This document shows, piece by piece, positions 10,191 through 19,014 of a stretch of DNA of 64,000 nucleotides (its first letter is position 1; each line of letters starts with the position of its first letter). Source of the stretch: Paenibacillus sedimenti (GTDB lineage: Bacteria; Bacillota; Bacilli; Paenibacillales; NBRC-103111); contig NZ_JACVVD010000005.1 of NCBI RefSeq assembly GCF_014534655.1, forward strand, positions 186,001 through 250,000, in the 5' to 3' direction. A program made the translations under genes and the position numbers. Under the pieces are notes generated by a model. That model did not search any database and was not told the DNA's origin. It saw only the letters and a program-made list of their open reading frames with translations.

Positions 10191-11762
10191 TTAACGAATG
10201 AACTTCTTGCCGATCTTTAACAAACGTGTAATATCATTTTGACTGATTAGGCGGAACAGAACGATAAATAACAAGTACATGATTAAGCCGATCAGGCAGG
10301 AGACCGTAAAACGCAGCCAACCCACGGATGACCAAGGAGTATACATGACCACATAGCTGCAAAAACCTGAAAGAGCCATGGCCGCCGTAATTTTGACAAA
10401 ATCGATGCCTTCCATACGGAATTTCAAAAGCCTTACAATGCTGTTCCAGTGAAGAAGCGTAACCAGTACGATGTTCACATTAATGGCGAATACGGCTCCG
10501 CGTATGCCCATTTCAGGCTTGCTGGCCAGCCAGTAAATGAGGATCAACTTGATGGTGGAACCAATTAATGTATTAATTAAAGCGGCACCAGGCTTGTTCA
10601 ATGCTTGAAGAGCCGATTGCAACGGTGCTTGGAAATAAATGAACAACGCGACGGGAGCCATCATTTTGAGCATGACGCCTACATCAGGTTGATTGTACAT
10701 ATAAGCGCAGATGGGTTCGGCCAGAACGAACATCAGTACAGCAAACGGAGCGCCGGTCACTAGAGCAAGCCTTAGCGATTGATGCAAGCGCATATGAATG
10801 GTCTTCATATCCTTGCGAGCAAGAGCTTCGCTGAGTGAAGGAACCAGCGATACCGATAACGACATGGTAAGCGCGCTTGGCAGCAAAATAATTGGAATGA
10901 TCATGCCTTGCAAGGCGCCGTATTGCGCCGTGGCTATAGATGTAGAGATGCCGGCGATGGCCAAGCTCTGGGCAATGAGTATGGATTCCAACAAGTATGA
11001 TCCTGCACCGATCAGCTTGCTGCCCGTTACTGGAATTGATATCCTGAGAATTCGACGCAGGTTGGACAATCTGCCGTTGGTTTTGTTCGTGCCGATTTGA
11101 GCTTTGGCTAATGTTGGAGCGGTTTTCTTGCTTTGTTTATAGTGAATGGCGAGCACGAAGAGCCCTCCGATTTCACCTGCCATGACGCCAACCATCGCTC
11201 CTGCTGCGGCAAATTCAATTCCGTAAGGGAGCATAATATAAGAGCATACAAGGACCATGACAATACGAATCAACGTTTCAACGATCTGTGAGGTAGCAGT
11301 TGGAATCATATTCTGTCTGCCTTGGAAGTACCCGCGATACACAGCGGAGATGCCAATAATCGGAATCATCGGACTCATGCACAAAAAGGTGTAATAAACC
11401 CGTGAATCCGTTAATAAATGGCTGGTGATCCATGAAGCGCCTACAACGCAAACGGCTGTAAAGAGAAGGCTTAGGCCTATGGTTAGGAATAGAGAAACTC
11501 TAAGAATGCTTCGGACGCGCGTCTCGTTCCTCTCGGCTTCGGCCTCGGCGATCAGCTTGGCAATGGCAATGGGAATTCCGCCTATGACGATGGTTAAAAT
11601 GACAGATAGGAACGGCCAACCCATATGATACAGTCCGATGCCTTCTGCGCCGATGACACGCGGCAATGTTATGCGCGGTATGAAGCCGAGAATGCGGTTC
11701 AAGATACCTGCGGCTAGCAGAATCATCGTTCCTCGGATAAACGACTGCTTGGTCAATGCCAT
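10191..11762 (-). CDS. spoVB: Stage V sporulation protein B-like lipid flippase
   Basis: MOP-superfamily (MVF/polysaccharide-exporter type) flippase required in B. subtilis for spore cortex synthesis, probably moving lipid-linked wall precursors. 523 residues with about 14 helices. The N-terminal signature is SFIRGTMILLAAGILNRILGFI followed by LPRVIGAEGIGLYHM. The start at 11762 (MALTKQSF) aligns with SpoVB and has GGGAAGAGGG just upstream; the longer frame to 11816 lacks a ribosome site. Its neighbours (yrbG-like and comN) match the B. subtilis yrbG-spoVB-yrzD order, except that the gene is inverted here. Confidence 0.92.
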   Translation of the reverse strand: MALTKQSFIRGTMILLAAGILNRILGFIPRITLPRVIGAEGIGLYHMGWPFLSVILTIVIGGIPIAIAKLIAEAEAERNETRVRSILRVSLFLTIGLSLLFTAVCVVGASWITSHLLTDSRVYYTFLCMSPMIPIIGISAVYRGYFQGRQNMIPTATSQIVETLIRIVMVLVCSYIMLPYGIEFAAAGAMVGVMAGEIGGLFVLAIHYKQSKKTAPTLAKAQIGTNKTNGRLSNLRRILRISIPVTGSKLIGAGSYLLESILIAQSLAIAGISTSIATAQYGALQGMIIPIILLPSALTMSLSVSLVPSLSEALARKDMKTIHMRLHQSLRLALVTGAPFAVLMFVLAEPICAYMYNQPDVGVMLKMMAPVALFIYFQAPLQSALQALNKPGAALINTLIGSTIKLILIYWLASKPEMGIRGAVFAINVNIVLVTLLHWNSIVRLLKFRMEGIDFVKITAAMALSGFCSYVVMYTPWSSVGWLRFTVSCLIGLIMYLLFIVLFRLISQNDITRLLKIGKKFIR

Positions 11763-11890
11763 TCCCTCTTCCCATGTGATTATATTTATGGATATGCGAG
11801 GGTCGGCCAAGCTCATGCTAACATTTTATGGACATGTCGGTATTCCAGCAGGAAAATGGTGTACGGGTATCGAAATAGTTGTTTACTACG

Positions 11891-12050
11891 CTTACGACGC
11901 CAGTTTTCCTGACGGAAAACTCAGCTTATGCTTACGATGCCAGTTTTCCTGACGGAAAACTCAGCTTATGCTTACGATGCCAGTTTTCCTGACGGAAAAC
12001 TCAGCTTATGCTTACGATGCCAGTTTTCCTGACGGAAAACTCTTAGGAGG
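11891..12050 (+). repeat. Four tandem 40-bp hairpin units ending in the comN Shine-Dalgarno
   Basis: Four contiguous 40-bp units start at 11891, 11931, 11971 and 12011. Each has CTTACGATGCC, then the palindrome AGTTTTCC-TGAC-GGAAAACT. The first unit differs by one base (ACGACGCC). Units 1-3 end TCAGCTTATG, and the fourth ends TCTTAGGAGG, which supplies the comN ribosome-binding site. Single related elements occur before trhP2 (46217-46260) and pdhB (57162-57197). There are no spacers, so it is not a CRISPR array. Confidence 0.9.
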
Positions 12051-12057
12051 ACCTCCC

Positions 12058-12414
12058 ATGAACGGAGAAGACAACGATCAAATCCCGGCTGAGCTTGAGG
12101 ATCAAGAAAGTGAACAGGCCGAGGAGACGGTCACAGAGGAAAGAGAAGCGGAAGCGGATGATAACGAGACTGTGCTTTCCGAATATGAGCTGAATGAGGT
12201 TATCGAGAACTTATGCTTAAGCAAAGTTGACGAGTTCATTATGTTAGGCTATGAGCATGTCAGCGGCAAAGATATATGGGATTGCGTAAGCGACAAATAC
12301 CGGAAGACCGGCGTCCCTCCTCTGCATCAGATCGTTAATGACATTTTATCGCTCAAGTCCACGCAGTTCATGAACTGGATGACATTAAGTGTATATAAAG
12401 GAGCCCAATTCTAA
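12058..12414 (+). CDS. comN: Post-transcriptional regulator ComN (YrzD)
   Basis: 118-residue soluble protein. An acidic, low-complexity N-terminal half (residues 1-42, rich in E and D) is followed by the conserved ComN/YrzD domain (SEYELNEVIENLC ... KVDEFIMLGYEHVSGKDIWDCVSDKYRK ... HQIVNDILSLKSTQFMNWMTL). In B. subtilis ComN acts post-transcriptionally on comE mRNA and localises to poles and septa. Start ATG 12058 lies 7 bp after TTAGGAGG; the frame stays open upstream only because of the repeat array. Position between spoVB and secDF matches B. subtilis yrzD. Confidence 0.9.
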   Translation: MNGEDNDQIPAELEDQESEQAEETVTEEREAEADDNETVLSEYELNEVIENLCLSKVDEFIMLGYEHVSGKDIWDCVSDKYRKTGVPPLHQIVNDILSLKSTQFMNWMTLSVYKGAQF

Positions 12415-12433
12415 GAAAAGGGCTTATTTTATT
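12401..12433 (+). terminator. Terminator overlapping the comN stop
   Basis: A short stem, AGCCC (12402-12406) with GGGCT (12420-12424), is followed by TATTTTATTT. It is weak, but sits exactly at the comN stop codon before the secD promoter. Confidence 0.55.
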
Positions 12434-12492
12434 TGGTCGGAATCTGCATAGGTTTCATGCCGGATTGAGCACATTACATAAAATGTCGCAAA

Positions 12493-12521
12493 TTGACTGG
12501 ATTTTCGCACCTGAGTATAAT
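12493..12521 (+). promoter_or_regulatory. Sigma-A type promoter for secDF
   Basis: TTGACT (12493-12498), a 17-bp spacer and TATAAT (12516-12521), with secD starting 36 bp later. Confidence 0.8.
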
Positions 12522-12556
12522 AGGAATATTGAGTATGGAAGGGAGACAAGCAAGAG

Positions 12557-13792
12557 ATGCTGGATTGGAAAAGAATTTCGTTCTTTATTTTGACGATCAT
12601 CGTTGTGCTTGGCAGTATTGCGGCAACGAGTCCGAAACTTGTAGAACGAATTAAGCTTGGCCTGGATTTAAAAGGTGGATTTGAAATTCTATACACAGCT
12701 GAACCTTTAACGGCAGGGCAACCGCTTACGAAGGAAACGCTTACGCAGGCGGCGGAAAGTCTTGCCAAGCGTGCGGACAGCCTTGGAGTCGCAGAGCCTG
12801 AGGTGAGTACGGAAGGAACGGATCGCATTCGCGTTCGTCTTGCCGGCGTAGAGAATGAGGAAGAAGTTAGAGGTTTGATGTCCAAACCGGCTGTTCTGAC
12901 CTTTAGAGGACCGGATGGAACGGTATATCTGAACGGAACGGATTTCGTTGAAAACGCGGCGAAATTAAGCTACGATCCCCAAACGAATCTGCCGATCGTT
13001 GAAATTAAATTGAAAGACAGACAAAAGTTCAAGGAAGTCACGACGAAACTGACGGGTAGTACGCTTTCTATTTATTTGGATGACGAACTGCAATCTTCGG
13101 CTTCTGTCAACTATCCCATCGATAGCGATTCAGCGATCATCAGCCAAACCAATGTGACAGAAGCGACCAAAACGGTAAAATTGATCAACTTGGGCGCTAT
13201 GCCTCTAAAATTGACGGAGAAGTATATTCAGCGCGTTGACGCGACCTTAGGTACTGCCTCCTTGCATGAAACAGCAAGAGCGGGTCTGATTGCTTCCATC
13301 CTGATTTTCCTGTTCATGGTGCTCTATTATCGTGTACCTGGATTAGTGGCCGCTTTTACATTGATCACCTATATTTGGGTGTTGCTTGCTGTCTTCGACT
13401 TCATGAATGCGACGCTGACTTTGCCGGGCATCGCTGCCCTCGTATTGGGAGCAGGGATGGCCGTCGATGCCAACATCATTACGTATGAGAGAATCCGCGA
13501 GGAAATTCGTGCGGGCAAAAGCATTTTGTCTGCTTTGAAAGCCGGTTCCAAACATTCGTTCCGCACGATTATGGATGCAAACGTAACGAACCTGATTGCC
13601 GGTATTGTTTTGTACTACGTCGGAAATGGCGCAATCCGCGGATTCGCGGTCATTACGATGATAAGTATTCTTATCAGTATCCTGACAAACGTGATCTTCT
13701 CCAGATGGCTGCTGCATCTGATCATACGAGGCAACTTGCTGAAAAAGCCGAGTTATTTCGGAGTGAAGGAGGCAGACATTCGTGGGCTTTAA
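12557..13792 (+). CDS. secD: Protein translocase subunit SecD
   Basis: Proton-driven accessory subunit of the Sec translocon that promotes late steps of protein export. 411 residues: an N-terminal helix (residues 7-25), the D1/VKLGLDLKGGFEILY signature, a large extracytoplasmic P1 domain, then five helices with GIAALVLGAGMAVDANIITYERIREE. It is compact compared with Gram-negative SecD. SecD and SecF are separate here, whereas B. subtilis has a fused SecDF. A GGGAG site precedes the start. It overlaps secF by 11 bp. Confidence 0.97.
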   Translation: MLDWKRISFFILTIIVVLGSIAATSPKLVERIKLGLDLKGGFEILYTAEPLTAGQPLTKETLTQAAESLAKRADSLGVAEPEVSTEGTDRIRVRLAGVENEEEVRGLMSKPAVLTFRGPDGTVYLNGTDFVENAAKLSYDPQTNLPIVEIKLKDRQKFKEVTTKLTGSTLSIYLDDELQSSASVNYPIDSDSAIISQTNVTEATKTVKLINLGAMPLKLTEKYIQRVDATLGTASLHETARAGLIASILIFLFMVLYYRVPGLVAAFTLITYIWVLLAVFDFMNATLTLPGIAALVLGAGMAVDANIITYERIREEIRAGKSILSALKAGSKHSFRTIMDANVTNLIAGIVLYYVGNGAIRGFAVITMISILISILTNVIFSRWLLHLIIRGNLLKKPSYFGVKEADIRGL

Positions 13793-14705
13793 GAAACAGT
13801 ACGATTTTGTAAAGAGCCGTAATATTTATTTTGCTATATCTGCTATTATTTTAATTGCAGGTTTGGCCGTGATGCTTTTTGCCGGAATGAATTTCGGCGT
13901 CGATTTTAAAGCCGGAACGAATATTGACCTCGTTGTGGGCAAGCAGCTTGATAAGGCGAAGGTAGACGAGATTATGAAGGAGCTTTCGTCAGGCGGCGAA
14001 ATCAAGTCGCGTTATGCCGAACCGACAATCGGCGGTAATAACAGCGACCGCGTATCGATTCGTTTCGATGACGTTTTGAGTGATGATGCCGTGGCCAAAA
14101 TACAGAACGCATTTGCTACAGCCTATAGCGCGCAGGTGTCCAAAGAAGTGAACACCGTAGATCCGCAGCTAGCTAATGAATTATTGATGAAGGCGGTCTA
14201 CGCCATCGCGATTGCCAGTGTTCTGATTTGCGTATACGTTAGCATTCGTTTCGAGTGGCGATTTGCAATCGCAGCAATTATTGCAATTTTGCATGATGCT
14301 CTAATCGTTATCGCCGTATTTGCCATTTTCCGTCTCGAAGTGAATTTGCCGTTTCTCGCGGCGGTTCTAACAACGATCGGTTATTCCATTAATGATAAAA
14401 TCGTTATTTTTGACCGCATCCGCGAGAACCTGAGATTTGCGAAGCTCAAAACAGATGAAGATCTTGTAGCGCTTGTCAATGATAGTATTTGGCAAACGAT
14501 GGCGCGGAATATCAATACGGTTCTTGTCGTGTTGTTAGCTGCCGGCTGTCTCTATATTTTCGGTAGTCAGTCCATTAAGCTGTTCGCTCTTGCCAAGCTG
14601 ATCGGTTTGACAAGCGGAGCTTATTCCTCTGTCTTTATCGCTTGTTCGCTCTGGTATTTGTTCAAACGCAAATCTTTAAGTTCTAAAAAGAAAGCTGCAG
14701 CGTAA
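13782..14705 (+). CDS. secF: Protein translocase subunit SecF
   Basis: Partner of SecD in the SecDF complex. 307 residues: an N-terminal helix, the periplasmic-type P4 domain (GMNFGVDFKAGTNIDLVV), and five C-terminal helices with the SecF motif TTIGYSINDKIVIFDRIREN. The GTG start at 13782 lies inside the end of secD and has GGAGG upstream, consistent with translational coupling. Confidence 0.97.
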   Translation: MGFKKQYDFVKSRNIYFAISAIILIAGLAVMLFAGMNFGVDFKAGTNIDLVVGKQLDKAKVDEIMKELSSGGEIKSRYAEPTIGGNNSDRVSIRFDDVLSDDAVAKIQNAFATAYSAQVSKEVNTVDPQLANELLMKAVYAIAIASVLICVYVSIRFEWRFAIAAIIAILHDALIVIAVFAIFRLEVNLPFLAAVLTTIGYSINDKIVIFDRIRENLRFAKLKTDEDLVALVNDSIWQTMARNINTVLVVLLAAGCLYIFGSQSIKLFALAKLIGLTSGAYSSVFIACSLWYLFKRKSLSSKKKAAA

Positions 14706-14719
14706 TAACCATAATAACC

Positions 14720-14746
14720 GGCCGCGTGATGCTAACGCGGCCTTTG
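14720..14746 (+). terminator. Hairpin after secF (weak terminator)
   Basis: A stable GC stem, GGCCGCG (14720-14726) with CGCGGCC (14736-14742), is followed by only TTTG. It may attenuate rather than stop transcription into the CDF gene. Confidence 0.5.
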
Positions 14747-14772
14747 TATCGGTTCAGGGGGAGTGGCAATAC

Positions 14773-15726
14773 GTGAATGACGAGCGTTTTCAAAAGGCCG
14801 AATTCGCAGCCTGGGTAGGTATTGTCGGCAATGCAATCCTTGCGCTACTCAAGGGCGTTGTCGGTTTCACGGCACAAAGCAAGGCGCTGCTTGCGGATAG
14901 CGCACACTCAGCTTCAGACGTCGCAGGGTCCTTTGCGGTCCTGATTGGTCTTCGAGCGGCCAAGAAACCGCCTGACGCAGATCATCCTTACGGGCATGGG
15001 AAGGCGGAGTCCATCGCATCCATCGTCGTCTCTGTGCTTCTGCTGGTTGTTGGCGTGGAGATCGGGATTTCAGCCGTCAAGTCGATATGGCAAGGGGTTG
15101 AAGAAGCTCCCAGGGCGTATGCACTTATTGCTATCGGAATTTCTCTAATCGTAAAAGAGGCGATGTTTCAATACAAATACCGGCTGGGCAAACGATTGAA
15201 CTCACAGGCATTAATTACCAATGCATGGGAGCATCGTTCTGATGTATACTCTTCAATTGCGGCTCTAGCAGGTGTATTCGGAGCTGTATTGGGCCATTAT
15301 TTTAACGTGAAAATGCTTTATTACTTGGATCCCCTGGCCGGCTTGTTCGTGTCGCTGCTCGTTCTCAAAATGGGATATTCTTTAGTAAAGGAATCCATAC
15401 ATACGACGATGGATCATGTGCTACACCATGAGGATGCAGCAGACCTAGTATCGACCGTACAGACCATCAAAGGCGTTATAACCGTGGATGATTTGCGGGC
15501 AAGAGAACATGGCCATTATGTTATCGTGGATATCAAAATAAGTGTTAATCCAAGGATTTCGGTGCTGGAAGGGCATGATATCGCAAGAACGGTCAAACAG
15601 CAGTTGATGAAGCGATTCCATCACGTTTCGGACGTTTTCGTTCATGTCAATCCTTATGATGCCGGTTATCCTTACAAAAATAATACGGATACTGAGCTGA
15701 ACGATTATCCGAATATTTTTCATTGA
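14773..15726 (+). CDS. Cation diffusion facilitator family metal exporter
   Basis: 317-residue CDF antiporter. Six N-terminal helices carry the metal-binding signatures SKALLADSAHSASDVAGSF (helix 2, D/H ligands) and HRSDVYSSIAAL (helix 5), plus DADHPYGHGKAES in the connecting loop. The C-terminal cytoplasmic domain (VLHHEDAADLVSTV ... HVSDVFVHVNPY) is the dimerising metallochaperone-like fold. Substrate is probably Mn, Zn, Fe or Co, not resolvable here. The GTG start follows a GGGGGAG site, and the gene lies 67 bp after secF. Confidence 0.92.
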   Translation: MNDERFQKAEFAAWVGIVGNAILALLKGVVGFTAQSKALLADSAHSASDVAGSFAVLIGLRAAKKPPDADHPYGHGKAESIASIVVSVLLLVVGVEIGISAVKSIWQGVEEAPRAYALIAIGISLIVKEAMFQYKYRLGKRLNSQALITNAWEHRSDVYSSIAALAGVFGAVLGHYFNVKMLYYLDPLAGLFVSLLVLKMGYSLVKESIHTTMDHVLHHEDAADLVSTVQTIKGVITVDDLRAREHGHYVIVDIKISVNPRISVLEGHDIARTVKQQLMKRFHHVSDVFVHVNPYDAGYPYKNNTDTELNDYPNIFH

Positions 15727-15768
15727 TATGAATTTTGCTTAAGCAGAACTCGAAGGAGGACACACCAG

Positions 15769-18216
15769 GTGCTAGCCCCAAAGGCAAGATGGAGCATTGG
15801 AGAGCCGGATGAAACGCTCGTTGAGAAATTTGTCCGCGATTTACATATGGATCCCCTCGTCGCCAAAATGCTCGTTCTCCGAGATATACATACCATTCAA
15901 GAAGCGGAGCAATTTTTACATGGTGGAGCGGATGATTTTCACGATCCGTTTTTATTGGACGGGATGCTTCCGGCAGTGGAAAGAGTCCGTAAAGCTTTAG
16001 AAAACGATGAACATATCCGCGTTTATGGCGATTACGATGCCGATGGCGTCAGCAGTACGTCGCTCATGGCGCATTTGCTGCGAGGTCTCGGAGCGCGCTT
16101 CGATACGTATATTCCGCATCGGATTCGCGAAGGCTACGGGCTGAATCGTTCAGCGATTGAGCTGGCCAAAGAGCAGGGTGTATCGCTGATCATTACTGTC
16201 GATACTGGCATTAGTGCGGTTGATGAAGTCCGGTATATTCAAGAACTGGGGATGGACGTTATCGTGACGGACCATCACGAACCGCCGGCGATACTGCCGG
16301 ACGCTCTGTCCGTCATCAATCCGAAGAAATCAGGATGCTCATATCCGTATAAACATCTGGCGGGAGTAGGAGTGGCGCTCAAGCTCGCGCATGCGCTCCT
16401 TGGCCGTCTGCCCGAAGAGCTGCTGGAATTTGCGGCACTCGGTACGGTAGCCGATCTCATGCCGCTGACAGGTGAGAATCGTCTCATTGTGAAACAAGGC
16501 TTAGTACGCATGCAGTCATCCGCTTATGCCGGTATCCGCTCGCTAATTGGAGTATCGGGCATTGAACGCAAAGAAGTGACCGCCTCTCACATCGGATTCT
16601 CACTTGCTCCTCGCATTAATGCAAGCGGGCGTCTGGAGTGTGCGGATGATGCGGTGAGGCTGCTTACCACAACCGATGAGCAAGAAGCAGAGCAAATTGC
16701 GTTCGAGCTGGATATGTTGAACAAAGAGCGGCAGCGCATCGTAGAAGAGATGGCGAAGGAAGCGCTGGAGATGGCGGAGCAGCAGCGCGCATTAGGGCTT
16801 GATAAAGTCATCGTCGTCGCCAAGGAAGAATGGAACGTTGGGGTCGTCGGCATTGTCGCCTCTAAAATCGTTGAGAAATTTTACAGACCAACTCTGGTTC
16901 TGAGCATTGATCCAAATACGGGTATAGCCAAAGGATCGGCGCGTTCCATAGCAGGCTTCGATCTGTACAAAGCATTGACGGCATGCCAAGAATGGCTTGA
17001 CCATTACGGCGGTCATCAAGCGGCAGCCGGCATGAGTCTCGACCGCAGCCATTTGGAGGCGTTCGCGCACAAGCTAAATGAACTGGCTGCAGCGATGTTG
17101 ACGGAGCAGGACTTCATTCCGCTCTTGAAGGCGGATGCGGTTTGCAGCCTGCAGGGTGTTCCGATTACAGCCATCGAGCAGCTCGAGAAGCTCGCGCCTT
17201 TCGGCATGGGGAACCCGGCGCCGAGATTCGTCTTTACGGACTTATCGTTGGGGGAAGTCCGGACGATGGGCAAAGAGAAGCAGCATCTGAAGCTCGCGCT
17301 GACGGAGGCGCGCGATGAGGTTAGCTGCTCCGTTGATGCTGTAGGCTTCGGCAAAGGAAACCTCGCCGGTTTCATTGCGCCGGCTTCGCGCCTTGATGTG
17401 CTCGGTGAGCTTTCCATCAACGAATGGAACGGCGTACGTAAGCCGCAAATCGTCATGCAGGATTTACGCATCACTCACGTGCAGCTTTTCGATTGGCGAG
17501 GCGTCCCTCAACTGGAAGCGAAGCTTACGGGTCTGAAGGAAGCTTTAGCTGCAGGAGTTGCAGGAGCTGGCCAGATACCAGCCATCGTGCTTTTTGAGGA
17601 AGCTGATGTTCACGCCTTTGCTTCTACGGCATTTCAGCACGCTGATTCTCTGGCTTACTGGATTTTACAGGACTCCGGTCATATAAAGCCGGGCAATGAG
17701 CTCGCGAGAGAGCTCGATTTAGCCAGCATGCAGGATGTCGTGTTATACACGGCTCCACGCAGCATACAAAGCTTGCAGAGCTTACTTCAGCAGGCGCGAG
17801 GCATGATGCGCTGTTATGCGGTATTTGCAGAATTGGAGTCAAATAGTAGCGTGGCGATGCCGTCTCGTGATATGTTTAAACTCTTGTATGGCACTTTGCA
17901 AAAAGAAGGGTCTCTGAATATGCAGGACCATCGGTACATGCAAGCGTTAAGCAGACGTTCTGGTCTTTCCCCAGCTATGATACAATTTATCATTTCGGTT
18001 TTTGAAGAGTTAGGCTTTATTGAGCGTCTCGGGGCAATCGTTAAACTGCAAGCGGCACCAGCGAAAAGAGATTTAACGACGTCACGCTTGTATCAAGATA
18101 GATTGCATCGTCAGGAAGTCGAATCGATCGTCATGTATTCGTCGGCCAAAGAATTAGAGCAATGGATTGCAGAACAAATCAAATTACAAAACCAAGTTAT
18201 GGAGGAAATTGTATGA
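15769..18216 (+). CDS. recJ: Single-stranded-DNA-specific exonuclease RecJ
   Basis: 5'-3' ssDNA exonuclease in recombination and mismatch repair. 815 residues. DHH-domain motifs include VYGDYDADGVSST near residue 88, IITVDTGISA and VTDHHEPP near residue 165. The DHHA1 domain carries YGGHQAAAGMS near residue 415. The OB-fold and the long Firmicutes-type C-terminal region (after about residue 560) follow. The GTG start at 15769 has GGAGGA upstream. A degenerate copy of the AGTTTTGC hairpin may lie just before that site (15730-15755). Its stop overlaps the apt start (ATGA), as in B. subtilis yrvE-apt. Confidence 0.96.
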   Translation: MLAPKARWSIGEPDETLVEKFVRDLHMDPLVAKMLVLRDIHTIQEAEQFLHGGADDFHDPFLLDGMLPAVERVRKALENDEHIRVYGDYDADGVSSTSLMAHLLRGLGARFDTYIPHRIREGYGLNRSAIELAKEQGVSLIITVDTGISAVDEVRYIQELGMDVIVTDHHEPPAILPDALSVINPKKSGCSYPYKHLAGVGVALKLAHALLGRLPEELLEFAALGTVADLMPLTGENRLIVKQGLVRMQSSAYAGIRSLIGVSGIERKEVTASHIGFSLAPRINASGRLECADDAVRLLTTTDEQEAEQIAFELDMLNKERQRIVEEMAKEALEMAEQQRALGLDKVIVVAKEEWNVGVVGIVASKIVEKFYRPTLVLSIDPNTGIAKGSARSIAGFDLYKALTACQEWLDHYGGHQAAAGMSLDRSHLEAFAHKLNELAAAMLTEQDFIPLLKADAVCSLQGVPITAIEQLEKLAPFGMGNPAPRFVFTDLSLGEVRTMGKEKQHLKLALTEARDEVSCSVDAVGFGKGNLAGFIAPASRLDVLGELSINEWNGVRKPQIVMQDLRITHVQLFDWRGVPQLEAKLTGLKEALAAGVAGAGQIPAIVLFEEADVHAFASTAFQHADSLAYWILQDSGHIKPGNELARELDLASMQDVVLYTAPRSIQSLQSLLQQARGMMRCYAVFAELESNSSVAMPSRDMFKLLYGTLQKEGSLNMQDHRYMQALSRRSGLSPAMIQFIISVFEELGFIERLGAIVKLQAAPAKRDLTTSRLYQDRLHRQEVESIVMYSSAKELEQWIAEQIKLQNQVMEEIV

Positions 18217-18725
18217 ATTTCAAAGATAACATCCGCGTCATTCCGGACTTCCCGCAGCCAGGTATCCGCTTCAAGGATATAACTACACTGCTTCAAAACG
18301 GCGCCATATATAAAGAGGCGATTGATCAATTGAAAGAGATGGTCAAAGAGAAGGAAATCGATGTCATTGCAGGCCCGGAAGCCCGTGGCTTCGTAGTCGG
18401 CGCGCCGCTGGCTTACTCACTGGGAGTCGGCTTTGTGCCGATCCGCAAAAGCGGCAAACTGCCTGGTGAAACCATTGAAGCGGATTATGCGCTTGAATAC
18501 GGCAAGGATAAATTAGCTATGCACAAAGACGGCATCAAACCAGGCCAAAAGGTATTAATTGCCGATGATTTGCTCGCTACCGGCGGTACGATACAAACTT
18601 CCATCGACTTGATCAAGCAGCTTGGCGGCGAAATCGTCGGTGCGGCATTCTTGATCGAATTGTCCTATCTCGACGGTCGAAGTAAGCTTGGCGGCATTGA
18701 TGTTGTTTCGTTAGTCCAATATTAG
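18213..18725 (+). CDS. apt: Adenine phosphoribosyltransferase
   Basis: Salvages adenine with PRPP to AMP. 170 residues with IRVIPDFPQPGIRFKDITTLL at the N-terminus, the flexible-loop region ARGFVVGAPLAYSLG and the PRPP-binding motif VLIADDLLATGGTI. Start ATG 18213 overlaps the recJ stop and is preceded by GGAGG at 18201-18205; a longer frame to 18162 is an artefact inside recJ. Confidence 0.98.
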   Translation: MNFKDNIRVIPDFPQPGIRFKDITTLLQNGAIYKEAIDQLKEMVKEKEIDVIAGPEARGFVVGAPLAYSLGVGFVPIRKSGKLPGETIEADYALEYGKDKLAMHKDGIKPGQKVLIADDLLATGGTIQTSIDLIKQLGGEIVGAAFLIELSYLDGRSKLGGIDVVSLVQY

Positions 18726-18733
18726 TCTATTAA

Positions 18734-18780
18734 AAAGCACCTCACCTTTGCCATGCCGGCAATGATGGGGTGCTTTCTAT
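18734..18780 (+). terminator. Terminator after apt
   Basis: Outer stem AAAGCACC (18734-18741) with GGTGCTTT (18769-18776), and an inner TTGCC/GGCAA stem. It is followed by a short pyrimidine-rich tail. Confidence 0.75.
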
Positions 18781-19014
18781 TCAAGAGGGGAACAGGATTA
18801 TTTGATCCCCATCTGGTTGATACTAGTAGAATTTCTAAGGCCTTCTGAGACTGCTGTCATATACATTTGATGAAAAAGTGAAACCTTTCAAGAAAAGAGA
18901 GTGATTTTGTCGAAAGTAAGCGGGTGAGCAGTTGACGCGGAGCCTGCCTTGCAGGCATAATGAATAAAAATCGACTAATGGGTGTAACAACCTTTAAAGG
19001 GAATGGGTAGATGC
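18781..19014 (+). promoter_or_regulatory. relA leader with a sigma-A type promoter
   Basis: Non-coding 234-bp gap. A promoter is visible: TTGACG (18932-18937), an 18-bp spacer, and CATAAT (18956-18961). The spacer contains the palindrome GCCTGCCTTGCAGGC. The stretch between the apt terminator and this promoter shows no convincing ORF or RNA gene. Confidence 0.65.

Noticed and set aside
11891..12050. CRISPR array
   Set aside because: Units are contiguous, with no variable spacers, and no cas genes are near.
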